DNA of 64,000 nt, from positions 124,001 through 188,000 of the forward strand of contig NZ_PVBM01000008.1 in NCBI RefSeq assembly GCF_002968575.1, given 5' to 3'. The notes below the pieces were generated by a model. It searched no databases. It was not told the origin of the DNA and saw only the letters and a list, made by a program, of their open reading frames with translations. The position numbers and the translations under genes were made by a program. Numbering within the stretch: the stretch's first letter is position 1; every line of letters begins with the position of its first letter. Positions 9,856 to 18,063 of the stretch are shown here, piece after piece. Source of the DNA: Neorhizobium huautlense. GTDB taxonomy: Bacteria; Pseudomonadota; Alphaproteobacteria; Rhizobiales; Rhizobiaceae.

Positions 9856-10754
9856 GGAGCGTTCTTTCGTTCGGTTAGGAATTTCGCCTTGGCAACAAGT
9901 TTCTCGGCCTCCACAAGGTGAAGGCGTTCCACCATCTGGCCGTTGAGATTGATGACATTGAGATGTCGCGCTTCCGGCTTCGCAAAGGCGGCGATGATCG
10001 TTTCAGCATCTTTCACCGCTTCCGGATCCGGTCCGAAATGCCGGTTGGCGGGCTCGATCTGGGCGGGATGGATCAGCATTTTCCCGGAAAAGCCCATGAC
10101 GCGGCCTTGCCTGCATTCTGCCTCGAGAGCCTCCGTGTCCCGGAAATCGTTGAAGACGCTGTCTATGATGTCGATCCCATGGGCTCTGCCGGCCAGCACG
10201 ATCTGCATCAGCCAGGGCACAAGATAGCCGCGACCCGGCTGCGACAGCACGCCGGTCTCCTTACGCAGGTCGTTGAGACCGACGACGAAACATTGGAGCC
10301 GTTCATCGGCAGCTCCGATCGCTGACGCGTTCAAGACGCCTTTCGGCGTTTCGATCATCGCCCATATGGCAAGATCGTCCGGAGCGCCGGCTTCCGAGAG
10401 AATATCCGCCACGGACTGTATCTGGGCCACCTGCTCAACCTTGGGAACCAGCACCACGTCCGGAGAGATTTCCACCGCAAGATCCATGTCTGCCTTGCCG
10501 AATTGGGTGTCGAGCGCATTGATGCGGACGACCCGTTCCACTCCTTGCAGCGGATTGTCCTTGAACAACCGGCGCAGATTCTCACGCGCCTCGGCTTTCT
10601 TCTCCGGCGCGACGGAATCTTCGAGGTCGAAGATCACGGCGTCGCAGTCGAGGGTCCGGATCTTTTCCAGAGCCCTCTGATTGCTGGCCGGCACGCTCAA
10701 AACCGAACGGCGAAACCGGAAGGGAGCGAAATTGATGTCGGTCAAGGAAGTCAT
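9852..10754 (-). CDS. HpcH/HpaI aldolase / CitE-like CoA ester lyase
   Basis: A 300-residue TIM-barrel lyase of the CitE family. It shows RRSVLSVPASNQRALEKI, DAVIFDLEDSVAPEKK (metal- and CoA-binding loop), VVRINALDTQFGKADM, IWAMIETPKGVLNA (the metal-ligand Glu) and GKMLIHPAQIEPAN. Family members cleave or form malyl-CoA, methylmalyl-CoA or citramalyl-CoA esters; which one applies here cannot be read from sequence. No citrate lyase subunits are nearby, so it is not part of a citrate lyase. The ATG at 10754 is used; a GTG one codon earlier is possible. Confidence 0.85.
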   Translation of the reverse strand: MTSLTDINFAPFRFRRSVLSVPASNQRALEKIRTLDCDAVIFDLEDSVAPEKKAEARENLRRLFKDNPLQGVERVVRINALDTQFGKADMDLAVEISPDVVLVPKVEQVAQIQSVADILSEAGAPDDLAIWAMIETPKGVLNASAIGAADERLQCFVVGLNDLRKETGVLSQPGRGYLVPWLMQIVLAGRAHGIDIIDSVFNDFRDTEALEAECRQGRVMGFSGKMLIHPAQIEPANRHFGPDPEAVKDAETIIAAFAKPEARHLNVINLNGQMVERLHLVEAEKLVAKAKFLTERKNAP

Positions 10755-10862
10755 CACGGCTTTCTGTCAATCTTTTGAAGTCCCGGCAATACCGCAATGC
10801 GCAAAACCCCTTGCAAGAAAGGGCGCGAGAGCCCACATTCTTCAACGAGAAAGGTTTGGATC

Positions 10863-11090
10863 ATGCATAATATTCGCGTTTTCTTCGTCATCGTATCGGC
10901 GATTGCCTTGTTCGCCATGGCAGCGCTTCTGACGGCGTCACTCACTGTCGCCTTTGCCGGTATTCTTGCAGTTCTTTCCATCGGACGAGCAGTTTCAGCG
11001 CGGCTGAAGCCGGTTCCGGTGCGGGCGAAGACGGACAAGCGCGAGATGCATGTCTGGAACGACGGACGCGGAACGATCATAGACCTGTAA
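10863..11090 (+). CDS. Small membrane protein, unknown function
   Basis: I do not recognise a named family. The 75-residue protein begins MHNIRVFFVIVSAIALFAM and is hydrophobic from about residue 5 to 40, enough for one or two membrane spans. The C-terminal half is basic and soluble (RLKPVPVRAKTDKREMHVWNDGRG). The ATG at 10863 has GAAAGG 8 bases upstream; an earlier in-frame start adds a cysteine- and lysine-rich stretch without a ribosome site. It lies alone between a divergent CitE-like gene and leuD. Confidence 0.6.
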   Translation: MHNIRVFFVIVSAIALFAMAALLTASLTVAFAGILAVLSIGRAVSARLKPVPVRAKTDKREMHVWNDGRGTIIDL

Positions 11091-11228
11091 ACCGGAAACG
11101 CCCTTTAAAGGCTAAAAGGCGCTGAAAACCAGCACATCGGCGTACCGGTTCCAGGCAAACAGCCCTTCAAATCCTTGTCGATTTGCTTTATGGCAGCTTC
11201 CGCAGATTAGTCCATGTGGAGGCAGATC

Positions 11229-11834
11229 GTGGAAAAATTCACCAAACTCACCGGCGTCGCAGCGCCGCTTCCGGTCGTGAATATCGATACGGACATGATC
11301 ATTCCGAAGGACTACCTCAAGACGATCAAGCGCACCGGCCTCGGCAAAGGCCTCTTTGCGGAAGCCCGTTACACCGAAGACGGCGCTGAAAACCCGGGTT
11401 TCGTGCTGAATAAGCCCGCATACAGAAATGCCAAGATTCTGGTGGCCGGCGACAATTTCGGCTGCGGCTCTTCCCGTGAGCATGCTCCCTGGGCGCTGCT
11501 CGATTTCGGCATTCGCTGCGTCATCTCAACCAGCTTCGCGGACATCTTCTATAATAACTGCTTCAAGAACGGCATTCTGCCGATCGTCGTCAGCCCGGAA
11601 GACTTGGAAAAGTTGATGGACGATGCCGAACGCGGCTCGAACGCGGTTCTCACGGTAGACCTAGAAGCTCAGGAAATCACCGGTCCGGACGGCGGCTCGA
11701 TCCATTTCGACATCGATCCCGGCCGTCGCCACATCATGCTCGAAGGCCTCGACGACATCGCCTCGACCATGAAGAGTGATGCCGCAATCAGGAGCTTCGA
11801 GACCAAGAACCGCACCGAGCGCCCCTGGCTCTGA
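11229..11834 (+). CDS. leuD: 3-isopropylmalate dehydratase small subunit
   Basis: The 201-residue swivel-domain subunit pairs with LeuC (not in this window) to isomerise 2- to 3-isopropylmalate in leucine synthesis. [20 protein letters not shown] and [17 protein letters not shown] are the family's conserved substrate-binding loops. I chose the GTG at 11229 ([10 protein letters not shown]) since GGAGG sits exactly 6 bases upstream; an ATG at 11214 would start inside that ribosome site. A RidA gene and leuB follow on the same strand. Confidence 0.94.
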   Translation: MEKFTKLTGVAAPLPVVNIDTDMIIPKDYLKTIKRTGLGKGLFAEARYTEDGAENPGFVLNKPAYRNAKILVAGDNFGCGSSREHAPWALLDFGIRCVISTSFADIFYNNCFKNGILPIVVSPEDLEKLMDDAERGSNAVLTVDLEAQEITGPDGGSIHFDIDPGRRHIMLEGLDDIASTMKSDAAIRSFETKNRTERPWL

Positions 11835-11846
11835 TCGGACGCTCTC

Positions 11847-12236
11847 ATGGTCAAGCGGATTTCCTCCGGATCGCCTTTCGAAGCGCGGATCGGTTATTCA
11901 CGCGCAGTCGTGGACCGGGACATGGTCTACGTCTCCGGCACGACGGGCTACGATTATGCGAAGATGGAAATGCCGGACGATGTCGCCGCCCAGACGCGCA
12001 ACGCGCTCGGCACCATCGAAAAAGCACTGAAGGAGGCCGGAAGCGGTCTGCAAGATATCGTGCGTGTGCGTTATTACTTGGTCGATATGGTCGACTATGA
12101 CGCCGTCGTTGATGTGCTCGGTGCAACCTTTTCTGAAGTCCGTCCCGCCGCGACCATGGTCGTCTGCGGCCTCACCACGCCTGAAATGAAAATCGAAATC
12201 GAAGTCACCGCCCGCATTGGCGCCGGTAGTTCCTGA
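11847..12236 (+). CDS. RidA family protein (YjgF/YER057c/UK114)
   Basis: A 129-residue protein with the Rid trimer signature: a start rich in SGSPFE, VSGTTGYD in the middle, and RPAATMVVCGLTTPEMKIEIEVTA near the end, where the Arg contacts substrate in active deaminases. Rid proteins hydrolyse reactive enamine/imine intermediates released by PLP enzymes or act on related small molecules. Its place between leuD and leuB suggests a link with branched-chain amino acid metabolism, but that is inference. It starts 12 bases after the leuD stop. Confidence 0.88.
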   Translation: MVKRISSGSPFEARIGYSRAVVDRDMVYVSGTTGYDYAKMEMPDDVAAQTRNALGTIEKALKEAGSGLQDIVRVRYYLVDMVDYDAVVDVLGATFSEVRPAATMVVCGLTTPEMKIEIEVTARIGAGSS

Positions 12237-12246
12237 ACTTTTCCAG

Positions 12247-12273
12247 CCTCGTCCTCGACAGGCTCGGACGAGG
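12247..12273. other. Perfect 8-bp hairpin before leuB
   Basis: CCTCGTCC (12247-12254) pairs with GGACGAGG (12266-12273) around 11 bases. It lies between the RidA gene and leuB and has no T run after it. It could stabilise or attenuate the transcript; nothing more can be said. Confidence 0.4.
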
Positions 12274-12338
12274 TTTCGCCAGGCGCGAGATCCGCGCGGG
12301 AGGACCTGAGCCTGAAAAAACCAAGGACACCACAAGAT

Positions 12339-13448
12339 ATGGCAAAGAACCTCTTCCTCCTTCCCGGCGACGGTATCGGCCCTGAGGCCATGGGCGAAGT
12401 CCGCAAGATCATCGCTCATATGAACAGCGCCATGCAGGCCGATTTCGTGCTCGACGAAGGCTTGGTCGGGGGCTCAGCCTATGATGCTCACGGTGTCGCT
12501 ATTTCCGAGGAAGACATGGCCAAGGCCATGAAGGCGGATGCGGTGCTCTTTGGCGCCGTCGGCGGGCCGAAATGGGATCATGTTCCTTACGAGGTCCGCC
12601 CGGAAGCCGGCCTGCTGCGTCTGCGCAAGGACTTGGAGCTCTTCGCCAATCTGAGACCTGCCATCTGCTATCCGGCTCTCGCATCCGCTTCGTCTCTGAA
12701 GCCGGAACTGGTCGAAGGTCTCGACATTCTGATCGTTCGCGAACTGACTGGCGGCGTCTATTTCGGCGAACCGAAGGAAATCATCGATCTCGGCAATGGA
12801 CAGAAGCGCGGCATCGACACGCAGGTTTACGATACCTACGAGATTGAGCGGATTGCCGGCGTTGCCTTCGAGCTGGCCCGTACCCGCGGCAATGCCGTCT
12901 GCTCCATGGAAAAGCGCAACGTCATGAAGTCCGGCGTGCTCTGGAACCAAGTGGTCACCGAAACCCACAAGCGCTCCTATTCGGACGTAAAACTCGAACA
13001 CATGCTGGCCGATGCCGGCGGCATGCAGCTGGTGCGCCAACCGAAGCAGTTTGACGTCATCGTTACGGACAATCTGTTCGGCGACATGCTTTCCGACGTC
13101 GCGGCAATGCTGACCGGCTCGCTCGGCATGCTGCCGTCCGCTTCGCTCGGCGCGCCCGACGCCAAGACGGGCAAGCGCAAGGCGCTTTATGAACCTGTCC
13201 ACGGCTCGGCCCCCGACATCGCCGGCCAGGGCATTGCCAACCCGATTGCTATGATCGCCTCCTTTGCCATGTGCCTGCGTTATTCCTTCAACATGATCAA
13301 GGAAGCGGAAAATCTGGAAAAGGCGATCGCCAACGTGCTGGATCAGGGCATCCGTACCGGCGACATCATGGCCGAGGGCTGCCGCAAAGTGGGCACGTCC
13401 GAAATGGGCGACGCGATCCTCAAGGAGTTCGTCAGCCTCTCCGCCTGA
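12339..13448 (+). CDS. leuB: 3-isopropylmalate dehydrogenase
   Basis: A 369-residue NAD-dependent decarboxylating dehydrogenase. It has [12 protein letters not shown] at the N-terminus, [17 protein letters not shown] (substrate arginines), [27 protein letters not shown] with the metal-binding aspartates, and [18 protein letters not shown] (NAD-binding loop). It oxidises 3-isopropylmalate to the 2-keto acid that loses CO2, the third step in leucine synthesis. It is preceded by leuD and the RidA gene and followed by a strong terminator. Confidence 0.97.
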   Translation: MAKNLFLLPGDGIGPEAMGEVRKIIAHMNSAMQADFVLDEGLVGGSAYDAHGVAISEEDMAKAMKADAVLFGAVGGPKWDHVPYEVRPEAGLLRLRKDLELFANLRPAICYPALASASSLKPELVEGLDILIVRELTGGVYFGEPKEIIDLGNGQKRGIDTQVYDTYEIERIAGVAFELARTRGNAVCSMEKRNVMKSGVLWNQVVTETHKRSYSDVKLEHMLADAGGMQLVRQPKQFDVIVTDNLFGDMLSDVAAMLTGSLGMLPSASLGAPDAKTGKRKALYEPVHGSAPDIAGQGIANPIAMIASFAMCLRYSFNMIKEAENLEKAIANVLDQGIRTGDIMAEGCRKVGTSEMGDAILKEFVSLSA

Positions 13449-13457
13449 TGCCCTACC

Positions 13458-13498
13458 GGTCTTTCCGCAAAGAGCGGAAAGACCCTTTCGCCGTTTTG
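13458..13498 (+). terminator. Rho-independent terminator after leuB
   Basis: GGTCTTTCCGC (13458-13468) pairs perfectly over 11 bases with GCGGAAAGACC (13474-13484), loop AAAGA, followed by a T-rich tail (GTTTTGTTTT). Confidence 0.85.
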
Positions 13499-13578
13499 TT
13501 TTCAGCGTCTGGCTACCCATATCGAGAAATCTATGGGAGAGAGCACGGGGATCGCTCCCGCGCCACGGATAAAGGCTG

Positions 13579-14385
13579 ATGAAACGGACAATCGAAAAAC
13601 TGAAACACCGCCGCTATCGCTACCGTTCAGGGTCTTCCTCGCCCCGGTGGTGGTCCTACGCGCTGGTTACGGTCAACCTGATCCTGATCGCCTTTTTCCT
13701 GCTGGACGCTCCTGTCGGTTCCTATGCGGCCCATACCCGCAACCTTCTGAAGCCTTTTGGGGAAACCATTACCGACCTCGGCAAATCCGGCTGGATCCTG
13801 TTTGGAAGCGCTGTCATTTTCTTTGAGGCGCTGGCGGTCATCCGGCTTGCACCGACGCTGAAGACACGTTTCCAGGCAATGCTCGTCAGCCATATGGCCA
13901 TCTACCTCTTTATCTGCGTTGCCGGCTCAGGCCTGGCGGTCAACCTCTTGAAGCGCGTCATTGGGCGCGCACGCCCCGTTCTTTACGAAGAGTGGAGTTC
14001 ATACGGGTTCAATCCCTTTTCCGGCTCCCGCTTCGAGAGCTTTCCCTCCGGCCATGCGACGACTGTAGGGGCATTTCTGATGGCCATGGCCATCCTTGCC
14101 CCACCCTACAGGCTTCTTTTTCTGGTCATGAGCCTTTGGGTCGGTTTCTCGCGCGTCATCGTCGCCGCCCACTATCCAAGCGACGTCATCGCCGGCCTTT
14201 CCTTTGGCGCCTGGTTCTCGATTCTCATGGCAATCGTGTTCTCGCGTTATGGTTTGCTGTTCAGGCAGGAGCCGGGCGGGTGGCCCGTTTTACGCCGACC
14301 GATACCCTTGATCATGCGCCCTGACCGCTCAAATGCGTCTTTCCCGCCGCGCGGAATGCCGCCAAAGCGTGAGGAAAAGGCTTGA
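13579..14385 (+). CDS. PAP2-family phosphatase (membrane)
   Basis: The 268-residue protein has the three phosphatase motifs: KRVIGRARP, FPSGHATTVG and SRVIVAAHYPSDV, giving the catalytic His and the phosphate-binding Lys/Arg set. About five or six hydrophobic segments place it in the inner membrane with the active site on the periplasmic side. PAP2 membrane enzymes dephosphorylate undecaprenyl pyrophosphate, phosphatidate or lipid A; the sequence does not say which. A basic N-terminus and a proline-rich tail flank the core. It converges on the MHS transporter gene. Confidence 0.85.
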   Translation: MKRTIEKLKHRRYRYRSGSSSPRWWSYALVTVNLILIAFFLLDAPVGSYAAHTRNLLKPFGETITDLGKSGWILFGSAVIFFEALAVIRLAPTLKTRFQAMLVSHMAIYLFICVAGSGLAVNLLKRVIGRARPVLYEEWSSYGFNPFSGSRFESFPSGHATTVGAFLMAMAILAPPYRLLFLVMSLWVGFSRVIVAAHYPSDVIAGLSFGAWFSILMAIVFSRYGLLFRQEPGGWPVLRRPIPLIMRPDRSNASFPPRGMPPKREEKA

Positions 14386-14392
14386 ATGAAAG

Positions 14393-14425
14393 AAGGCCCG
14401 GCGCAATTTCCTGCACCGGGCCTTC
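14393..14425. terminator. Bidirectional terminator between PAP2 and MHS transporter genes
   Basis: GAAGGCCCG (14393-14401) pairs with CGGGCCTTC (14417-14425). T-rich sequence follows on both strands (TCTCCTT on plus, TTTCATTC on minus), suiting the convergent genes. Confidence 0.75.
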
Positions 14426-14452
14426 TCCTTATCGGTTCCTTGCTGTGAAGGA

Positions 14453-16336
14453 CTATTCGGCGTGGATATCCCGGTCCTTGGTTTCCGGCAGGAAGAGCAA
14501 GCCGATCACCAGCGTGATGCCCGCAAATACAATCGGATACCAGAGGCCGTAATAGATATCGCCCTTGGCGGCACTCATAGCGAATGCCGTTGCCGGCAGA
14601 AGACCGCCGAACCAGCCGTTGCCGATATGATAGGGCAGCGACATGCCGGTATAGCGGATGCGGGTCGGGAAGAGTTCGACCAGCAGTGCCGCGATCGGGC
14701 CGTAGACCATGGTAACGTAGATTACCAGCACCGTGAGGATGGCGATGATCGTCACCCAGTTGACCGCCTGCGGATCTGCTACCATCGAGAAGGCGCCGGA
14801 GTTCGGGACGGTATAAACTGCCATCTCCGTCACGCCCGTGGCTTCTTGTGCCGTCAGCAGCTTCTGCGAGACGAGATCCGGGCCGGAAACCGAGGCCTTG
14901 TTGCCGGCGCGAATGGCGGCAGCATCAAGCTTCAGTTCCGGATTGGCTGCAACGAAGGCATCAAGTTTTGCATCCGGCACCTTGGAGGCAGCGCGTGCCA
15001 GCGGATAACCGCTCGTCTGCAGGGCAATGTTCACCTGCTTCTGGAATGCTCCATCCTTGGCCTTTGCATCGGCACCGGCGGCGATGGCGTCATAGCTGGT
15101 GATCGTCGAATCGCCGATCTTGACCGTAGCAGGTTGTCCAGCCGGCCCTGCAACGACATCGTAAGGCACCGAATTGCGCGTCAGGTAAGCCGTCGCAATA
15201 TCGCAAGAGGTGGTGAATTTAGCAGTGCCGGTCGGGTTGAACTGGAATTTGCAGTCGCCCGGAGCTGCCGTCACTGTCGCCCGCACGGTTTCCTGAGCCT
15301 GCGCCAGAGCCGGATTGCCGGCCCAGGTCATAGCCTTGAACAGCGGGAAATAGGTCACCATGGCCAGAAGTAGGCCCGCCATGATGATTGGCTTGCGTCC
15401 GATCTTGTCTGAAAGCCAGCCGAAGAAGACGAAGAAGCCGGTGCCCAGAAGAAGCGACGCGGCAACCATCAGGTTTGCGGACTGCGCATCAACCTTGAGA
15501 ATATTCTGAAGGAAGAACAGCGCGTAGAACTGGCCGGAATACCAGACGACGGCCTGGCCGACCACGGCGCCGAACAGGGCGAGAAGTGCGATCTTCGCAT
15601 TCCGCCACTGGCCGAATGCCTCGGTGAGCGGCGCTTTCGATCCCTTGCCCTCTTCCTTCATTTTCTTGAAGGCAGGCGATTCGTTCATCTTCAGGCGGAT
15701 CCAGACCGAAACGCCGAGCAGGATGACCGAGAGAAGGAACGGAACGCGCCAGCCCCAGGCTGCAAACGCTTCTTTTCCCACGAGCAGCTGGATGCCGAGG
15801 ATGACGAGCAGCGACAGGAACAGGCCAAGCGTCGCCGTGGTTTGAATCCAGGACGTGAAGAAGCCGCGTCGGCCATGCGGCGCATGTTCGGCGACATAAG
15901 TCGCAGCACCGCCATATTCGCCGCCGAGCGCCAGACCCTGTAGCATGCGCAGGGCAATCAGAAGAATGGGGGCCGCGATCCCGATGGAGGCTGCGCCCGG
16001 CAAAATGCCGACCAGGAAGGTCGAAAGACCCATGATCAGAATGGTGACGAGGAAGGTGTATTTGCGTCCGACGAGGTCGCCGAGACGGCCGAACACAAGC
16101 GCCCCGAAAGGACGGACCAGGAAGCCCGCTGCAAAGGCCAATAGAGCAAAGATGTTCCGGGTCGTTTCCGGATACTGGCTGAAGAAGGCAGCGCCGATGA
16201 AGGTTGCCAATGAGCCGTAAAGATAGAAGTCATACCATTCGAAAACAGTGCCGAGCGACGAGGCGAAGATAACCTTCTTCTCCTCTCGCGTCATACCGCC
16301 GGTTCTTACCTCGGCGGTCGTTGCGACATTAGCCAT
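14453..16336 (-). CDS. MFS transporter, metabolite:H+ symporter (MHS) type with large insertion
   Basis: A 627-residue transporter; typical MHS members have about 430-450. The first 335 residues are a standard MHS core with FEWYDFYLYG near the start, GRLGDLVGRKYTF between TM2 and TM3, and LALGGEYGGAATYVAEHAP. Residues about 338-527 are a soluble insertion, Ala/Asp/Lys-rich, with two cysteines (362, 378), before the remaining helices resume (VNWVTIIAILTVLVIYV, LFPTRIRYTGMSLPYH). MHS proteins import organic acids, shikimate or betaines with protons; the substrate here is unknown. Start ATG at 16336 with GGAGG 7 bases upstream. Confidence 0.85.
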   Translation of the reverse strand: MANVATTAEVRTGGMTREEKKVIFASSLGTVFEWYDFYLYGSLATFIGAAFFSQYPETTRNIFALLAFAAGFLVRPFGALVFGRLGDLVGRKYTFLVTILIMGLSTFLVGILPGAASIGIAAPILLIALRMLQGLALGGEYGGAATYVAEHAPHGRRGFFTSWIQTTATLGLFLSLLVILGIQLLVGKEAFAAWGWRVPFLLSVILLGVSVWIRLKMNESPAFKKMKEEGKGSKAPLTEAFGQWRNAKIALLALFGAVVGQAVVWYSGQFYALFFLQNILKVDAQSANLMVAASLLLGTGFFVFFGWLSDKIGRKPIIMAGLLLAMVTYFPLFKAMTWAGNPALAQAQETVRATVTAAPGDCKFQFNPTGTAKFTTSCDIATAYLTRNSVPYDVVAGPAGQPATVKIGDSTITSYDAIAAGADAKAKDGAFQKQVNIALQTSGYPLARAASKVPDAKLDAFVAANPELKLDAAAIRAGNKASVSGPDLVSQKLLTAQEATGVTEMAVYTVPNSGAFSMVADPQAVNWVTIIAILTVLVIYVTMVYGPIAALLVELFPTRIRYTGMSLPYHIGNGWFGGLLPATAFAMSAAKGDIYYGLWYPIVFAGITLVIGLLFLPETKDRDIHAE

Positions 16337-16547
16337 TGTCGTCCTCCCAAAGAATAAACTCGCGTGCCGGCTCCGTGTCCTTTTCCCTCCTGGACATGAA
16401 TAAGGCGACGCATTGTCGCAGATTGGCAGAATTCTGGCCAAAGGAAGAGAGATGCTTTGGGATTATGACTTTCGTCTAATACCGCGATTTCCTCGAACTG
16501 AAATGGTGCGGTGCAGTGTCGTAGCTGCGCCGACAATGCAGGCCTCG

Positions 16548-16576
16548 CTTGACTCATGGCGAAAATCTTCTAAACA
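16548..16576 (+). promoter_or_regulatory. Candidate sigma-70 promoter for the asd leader
   Basis: CTTGAC (16548-16553), a 17-base spacer and TAAACA (16571-16576) fit the rhizobial CTTGAC-N17-CTATAT pattern, with a weaker -10. Transcription would begin near 16583, giving asd a leader of about 250 bases. The rest of the gap to its left (16337-16547) shows no gene or clear signal to me. Confidence 0.5.
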
Positions 16577-16601
16577 CCTTCGCGAACGGAAAGACACATC
16601 T

Positions 16602-16721
16602 ATGCGTGCTTGCGAATTCGACATCGCTGCCTTCGCACTGCCGGCTGCTCAGCTCGGGCAGCGCGGATGTTTTTCCGCTTTCTTCAAAACCATGGCCAAA
16701 ACGACGACGAAAACCGTCTGA
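16602..16721 (+). CDS. Possible leader peptide of asd (39 aa)
   Basis: This short frame starts with ATG, has GGAAAG 8 bases upstream, and begins about 19 bases after the predicted transcription start. It ends KTMAKTTTKTV then TGA. Nine of its last 11 codons are Lys, Thr or Met, the three amino acids whose synthesis branches after Asd. Such end-product codon runs before a stop are typical of attenuator leader peptides such as ThrL. The first 28 codons have no known match to me. The function is inference; an internal ATG (16692) could also start a 9-codon version. Confidence 0.45.
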   Translation: MRACEFDIAAFALPAAQLGQRGCFSAFFKTMAKTTTKTV

Positions 16722-16833
16722 CGTCTCTGGCCGCCGCTCTCTCCCCGGCAAGGCCGGGGACCAGGAATACGCGGACAAGATCCCGCGGCTTCCCCCTCAC
16801 CGGATCGAGGAGAGACAGAAAGAGAGCAAGAAA
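16722..16833 (+). promoter_or_regulatory. Structured asd leader downstream of the short ORF
   Basis: CCCCGG (16743-16748) pairs with CCGGGG (16754-16759), and a second weak hairpin CGCGG/CCGCG follows near 16770-16790. An alternative pairing of GGCC before the first stem with GGCC inside it is possible, as attenuators require. There is no T run after either stem, so any control could act by Rho or by occluding the asd ribosome site. Confidence 0.35.
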
Positions 16834-17868
16834 ATGGGTTTCAAGATTGCAGTCGCCGGGGCAACCGGCAATGTCGGCAGGGAAATGCTGACTATTCTTT
16901 CCGAACGCGGCTTTCCAGCGGATGAGGTTGTGGCGCTCGCTTCCGCTCGTTCCCAGGGCACCGAAGTGTCCTACGGGGACCGGACGCTGAAGGTTTCCAA
17001 TCTCGAAAACTACGACTTTTCGGACACCGACATCTGCCTGATGTCGGCCGGCGGCGAGATCTCCAAGAAGTGGTCGCCCAAGATCGGCGCCCAGGGCTGC
17101 GTCGTCATCGATAACTCGTCTGCCTGGCGCTACGACTCGGAAGTGCCGCTAATCGTGCCGGAAGTGAACCCGGATGCGATCGATGGATTTACCAGGAAAA
17201 ACATCATCGCCAACCCGAACTGCTCGACCGCTCAACTCGTCGTCGCGCTGAAGCCGCTCCACGACTTCGCCAAGATCAAGCGCGTCGTGGTTTCCACCTA
17301 CCAGTCCGTTTCCGGTGCAGGCAAGGAAGGCATGGACGAGCTCTTTACCCAGACCCGCGCCGTTTTTGTCGCCGACCCGGTCGAGACGAAGAAGTTCACC
17401 AAGCGCATCGCCTTCAACGTCATCCCGCATATCGATGTCTTCATGGAAGACGGGTATACGAAGGAGGAATGGAAGGTGCTGGCCGAAACCAAGAAGATGC
17501 TTGACCCGAAGATCAAGGTAACCTGCACGGCCGTGCGCGTCCCCGTCTTCATCGGTCATTCGGAATCGGTCAACATCGAGTTCGAAAACGAGATCACCGC
17601 CGACCAGGCCCGCGATATCCTGCGCGAAGCTCCGGGCTGCCTGGTGATCGACAAGCACGAAAACGGCGGCTACATCACGCCTTACGAGTGCGCCGGTGAA
17701 GATGCCACCTACATCTCCCGCATTCGCGAAGATGCAACGGTTGAAAACGGTCTCAATATGTGGGTCGTTTCCGACAACCTGCGCAAGGGTGCCGCGCTGA
17801 ACGCCGTGCAGATTGCCGAGCTTCTCGTCAATCGGGGGCTGATCAAGCCGCGCAAGGCAGCCGCCTGA
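16834..17868 (+). CDS. asd: Aspartate-semialdehyde dehydrogenase
   Basis: A 344-residue NADPH enzyme that reduces aspartyl phosphate to aspartate semialdehyde, the branch point for lysine, threonine, methionine and diaminopimelate. The Rossmann loop VAGATGNVGREML is at residues 7-19. The active-site cysteine is Cys130 in NIIANPNCSTAQ. VPVFIGHSESVNIEFE carries the conserved catalytic His. I use the ATG at 16834 (MGFKIAVAGATG), after a purine-rich stretch; longer in-frame starts reach into the leader and have no family match. Confidence 0.96.
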   Translation: MGFKIAVAGATGNVGREMLTILSERGFPADEVVALASARSQGTEVSYGDRTLKVSNLENYDFSDTDICLMSAGGEISKKWSPKIGAQGCVVIDNSSAWRYDSEVPLIVPEVNPDAIDGFTRKNIIANPNCSTAQLVVALKPLHDFAKIKRVVVSTYQSVSGAGKEGMDELFTQTRAVFVADPVETKKFTKRIAFNVIPHIDVFMEDGYTKEEWKVLAETKKMLDPKIKVTCTAVRVPVFIGHSESVNIEFENEITADQARDILREAPGCLVIDKHENGGYITPYECAGEDATYISRIREDATVENGLNMWVVSDNLRKGAALNAVQIAELLVNRGLIKPRKAAA

Positions 17869-17900
17869 AAGCGATTAATTTATTAAACATGTTAGGATAG

Positions 17901-17930
17901 AAACCCTGCCAGAAATGGCGGGGTTTTCTC
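17901..17930 (+). terminator. Rho-independent terminator after asd
   Basis: AAACCCTGCCA (17901-17911) pairs with TGGCGGGGTTT (17916-17926), one G-T pair, GAAA loop, followed by TCTC. Confidence 0.8.
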
Positions 17931-18063
17931 TCCGAATCATCGCGCATCACGAACTGTTCATGAACGGGTGAGTTGCGAAAGTTTGCAACCACCGCCATAA
18001 GGCCGAAAAACACATCCTCCGGACGCTGCGGCCAGGCGATCCGGCTGACCACGGGTTAACTGC

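Noticed and set aside
12474..13520. 348-codon frame opposite leuB
   Set aside because: Histidine/arginine-rich mirror of leuB codons, no motif.
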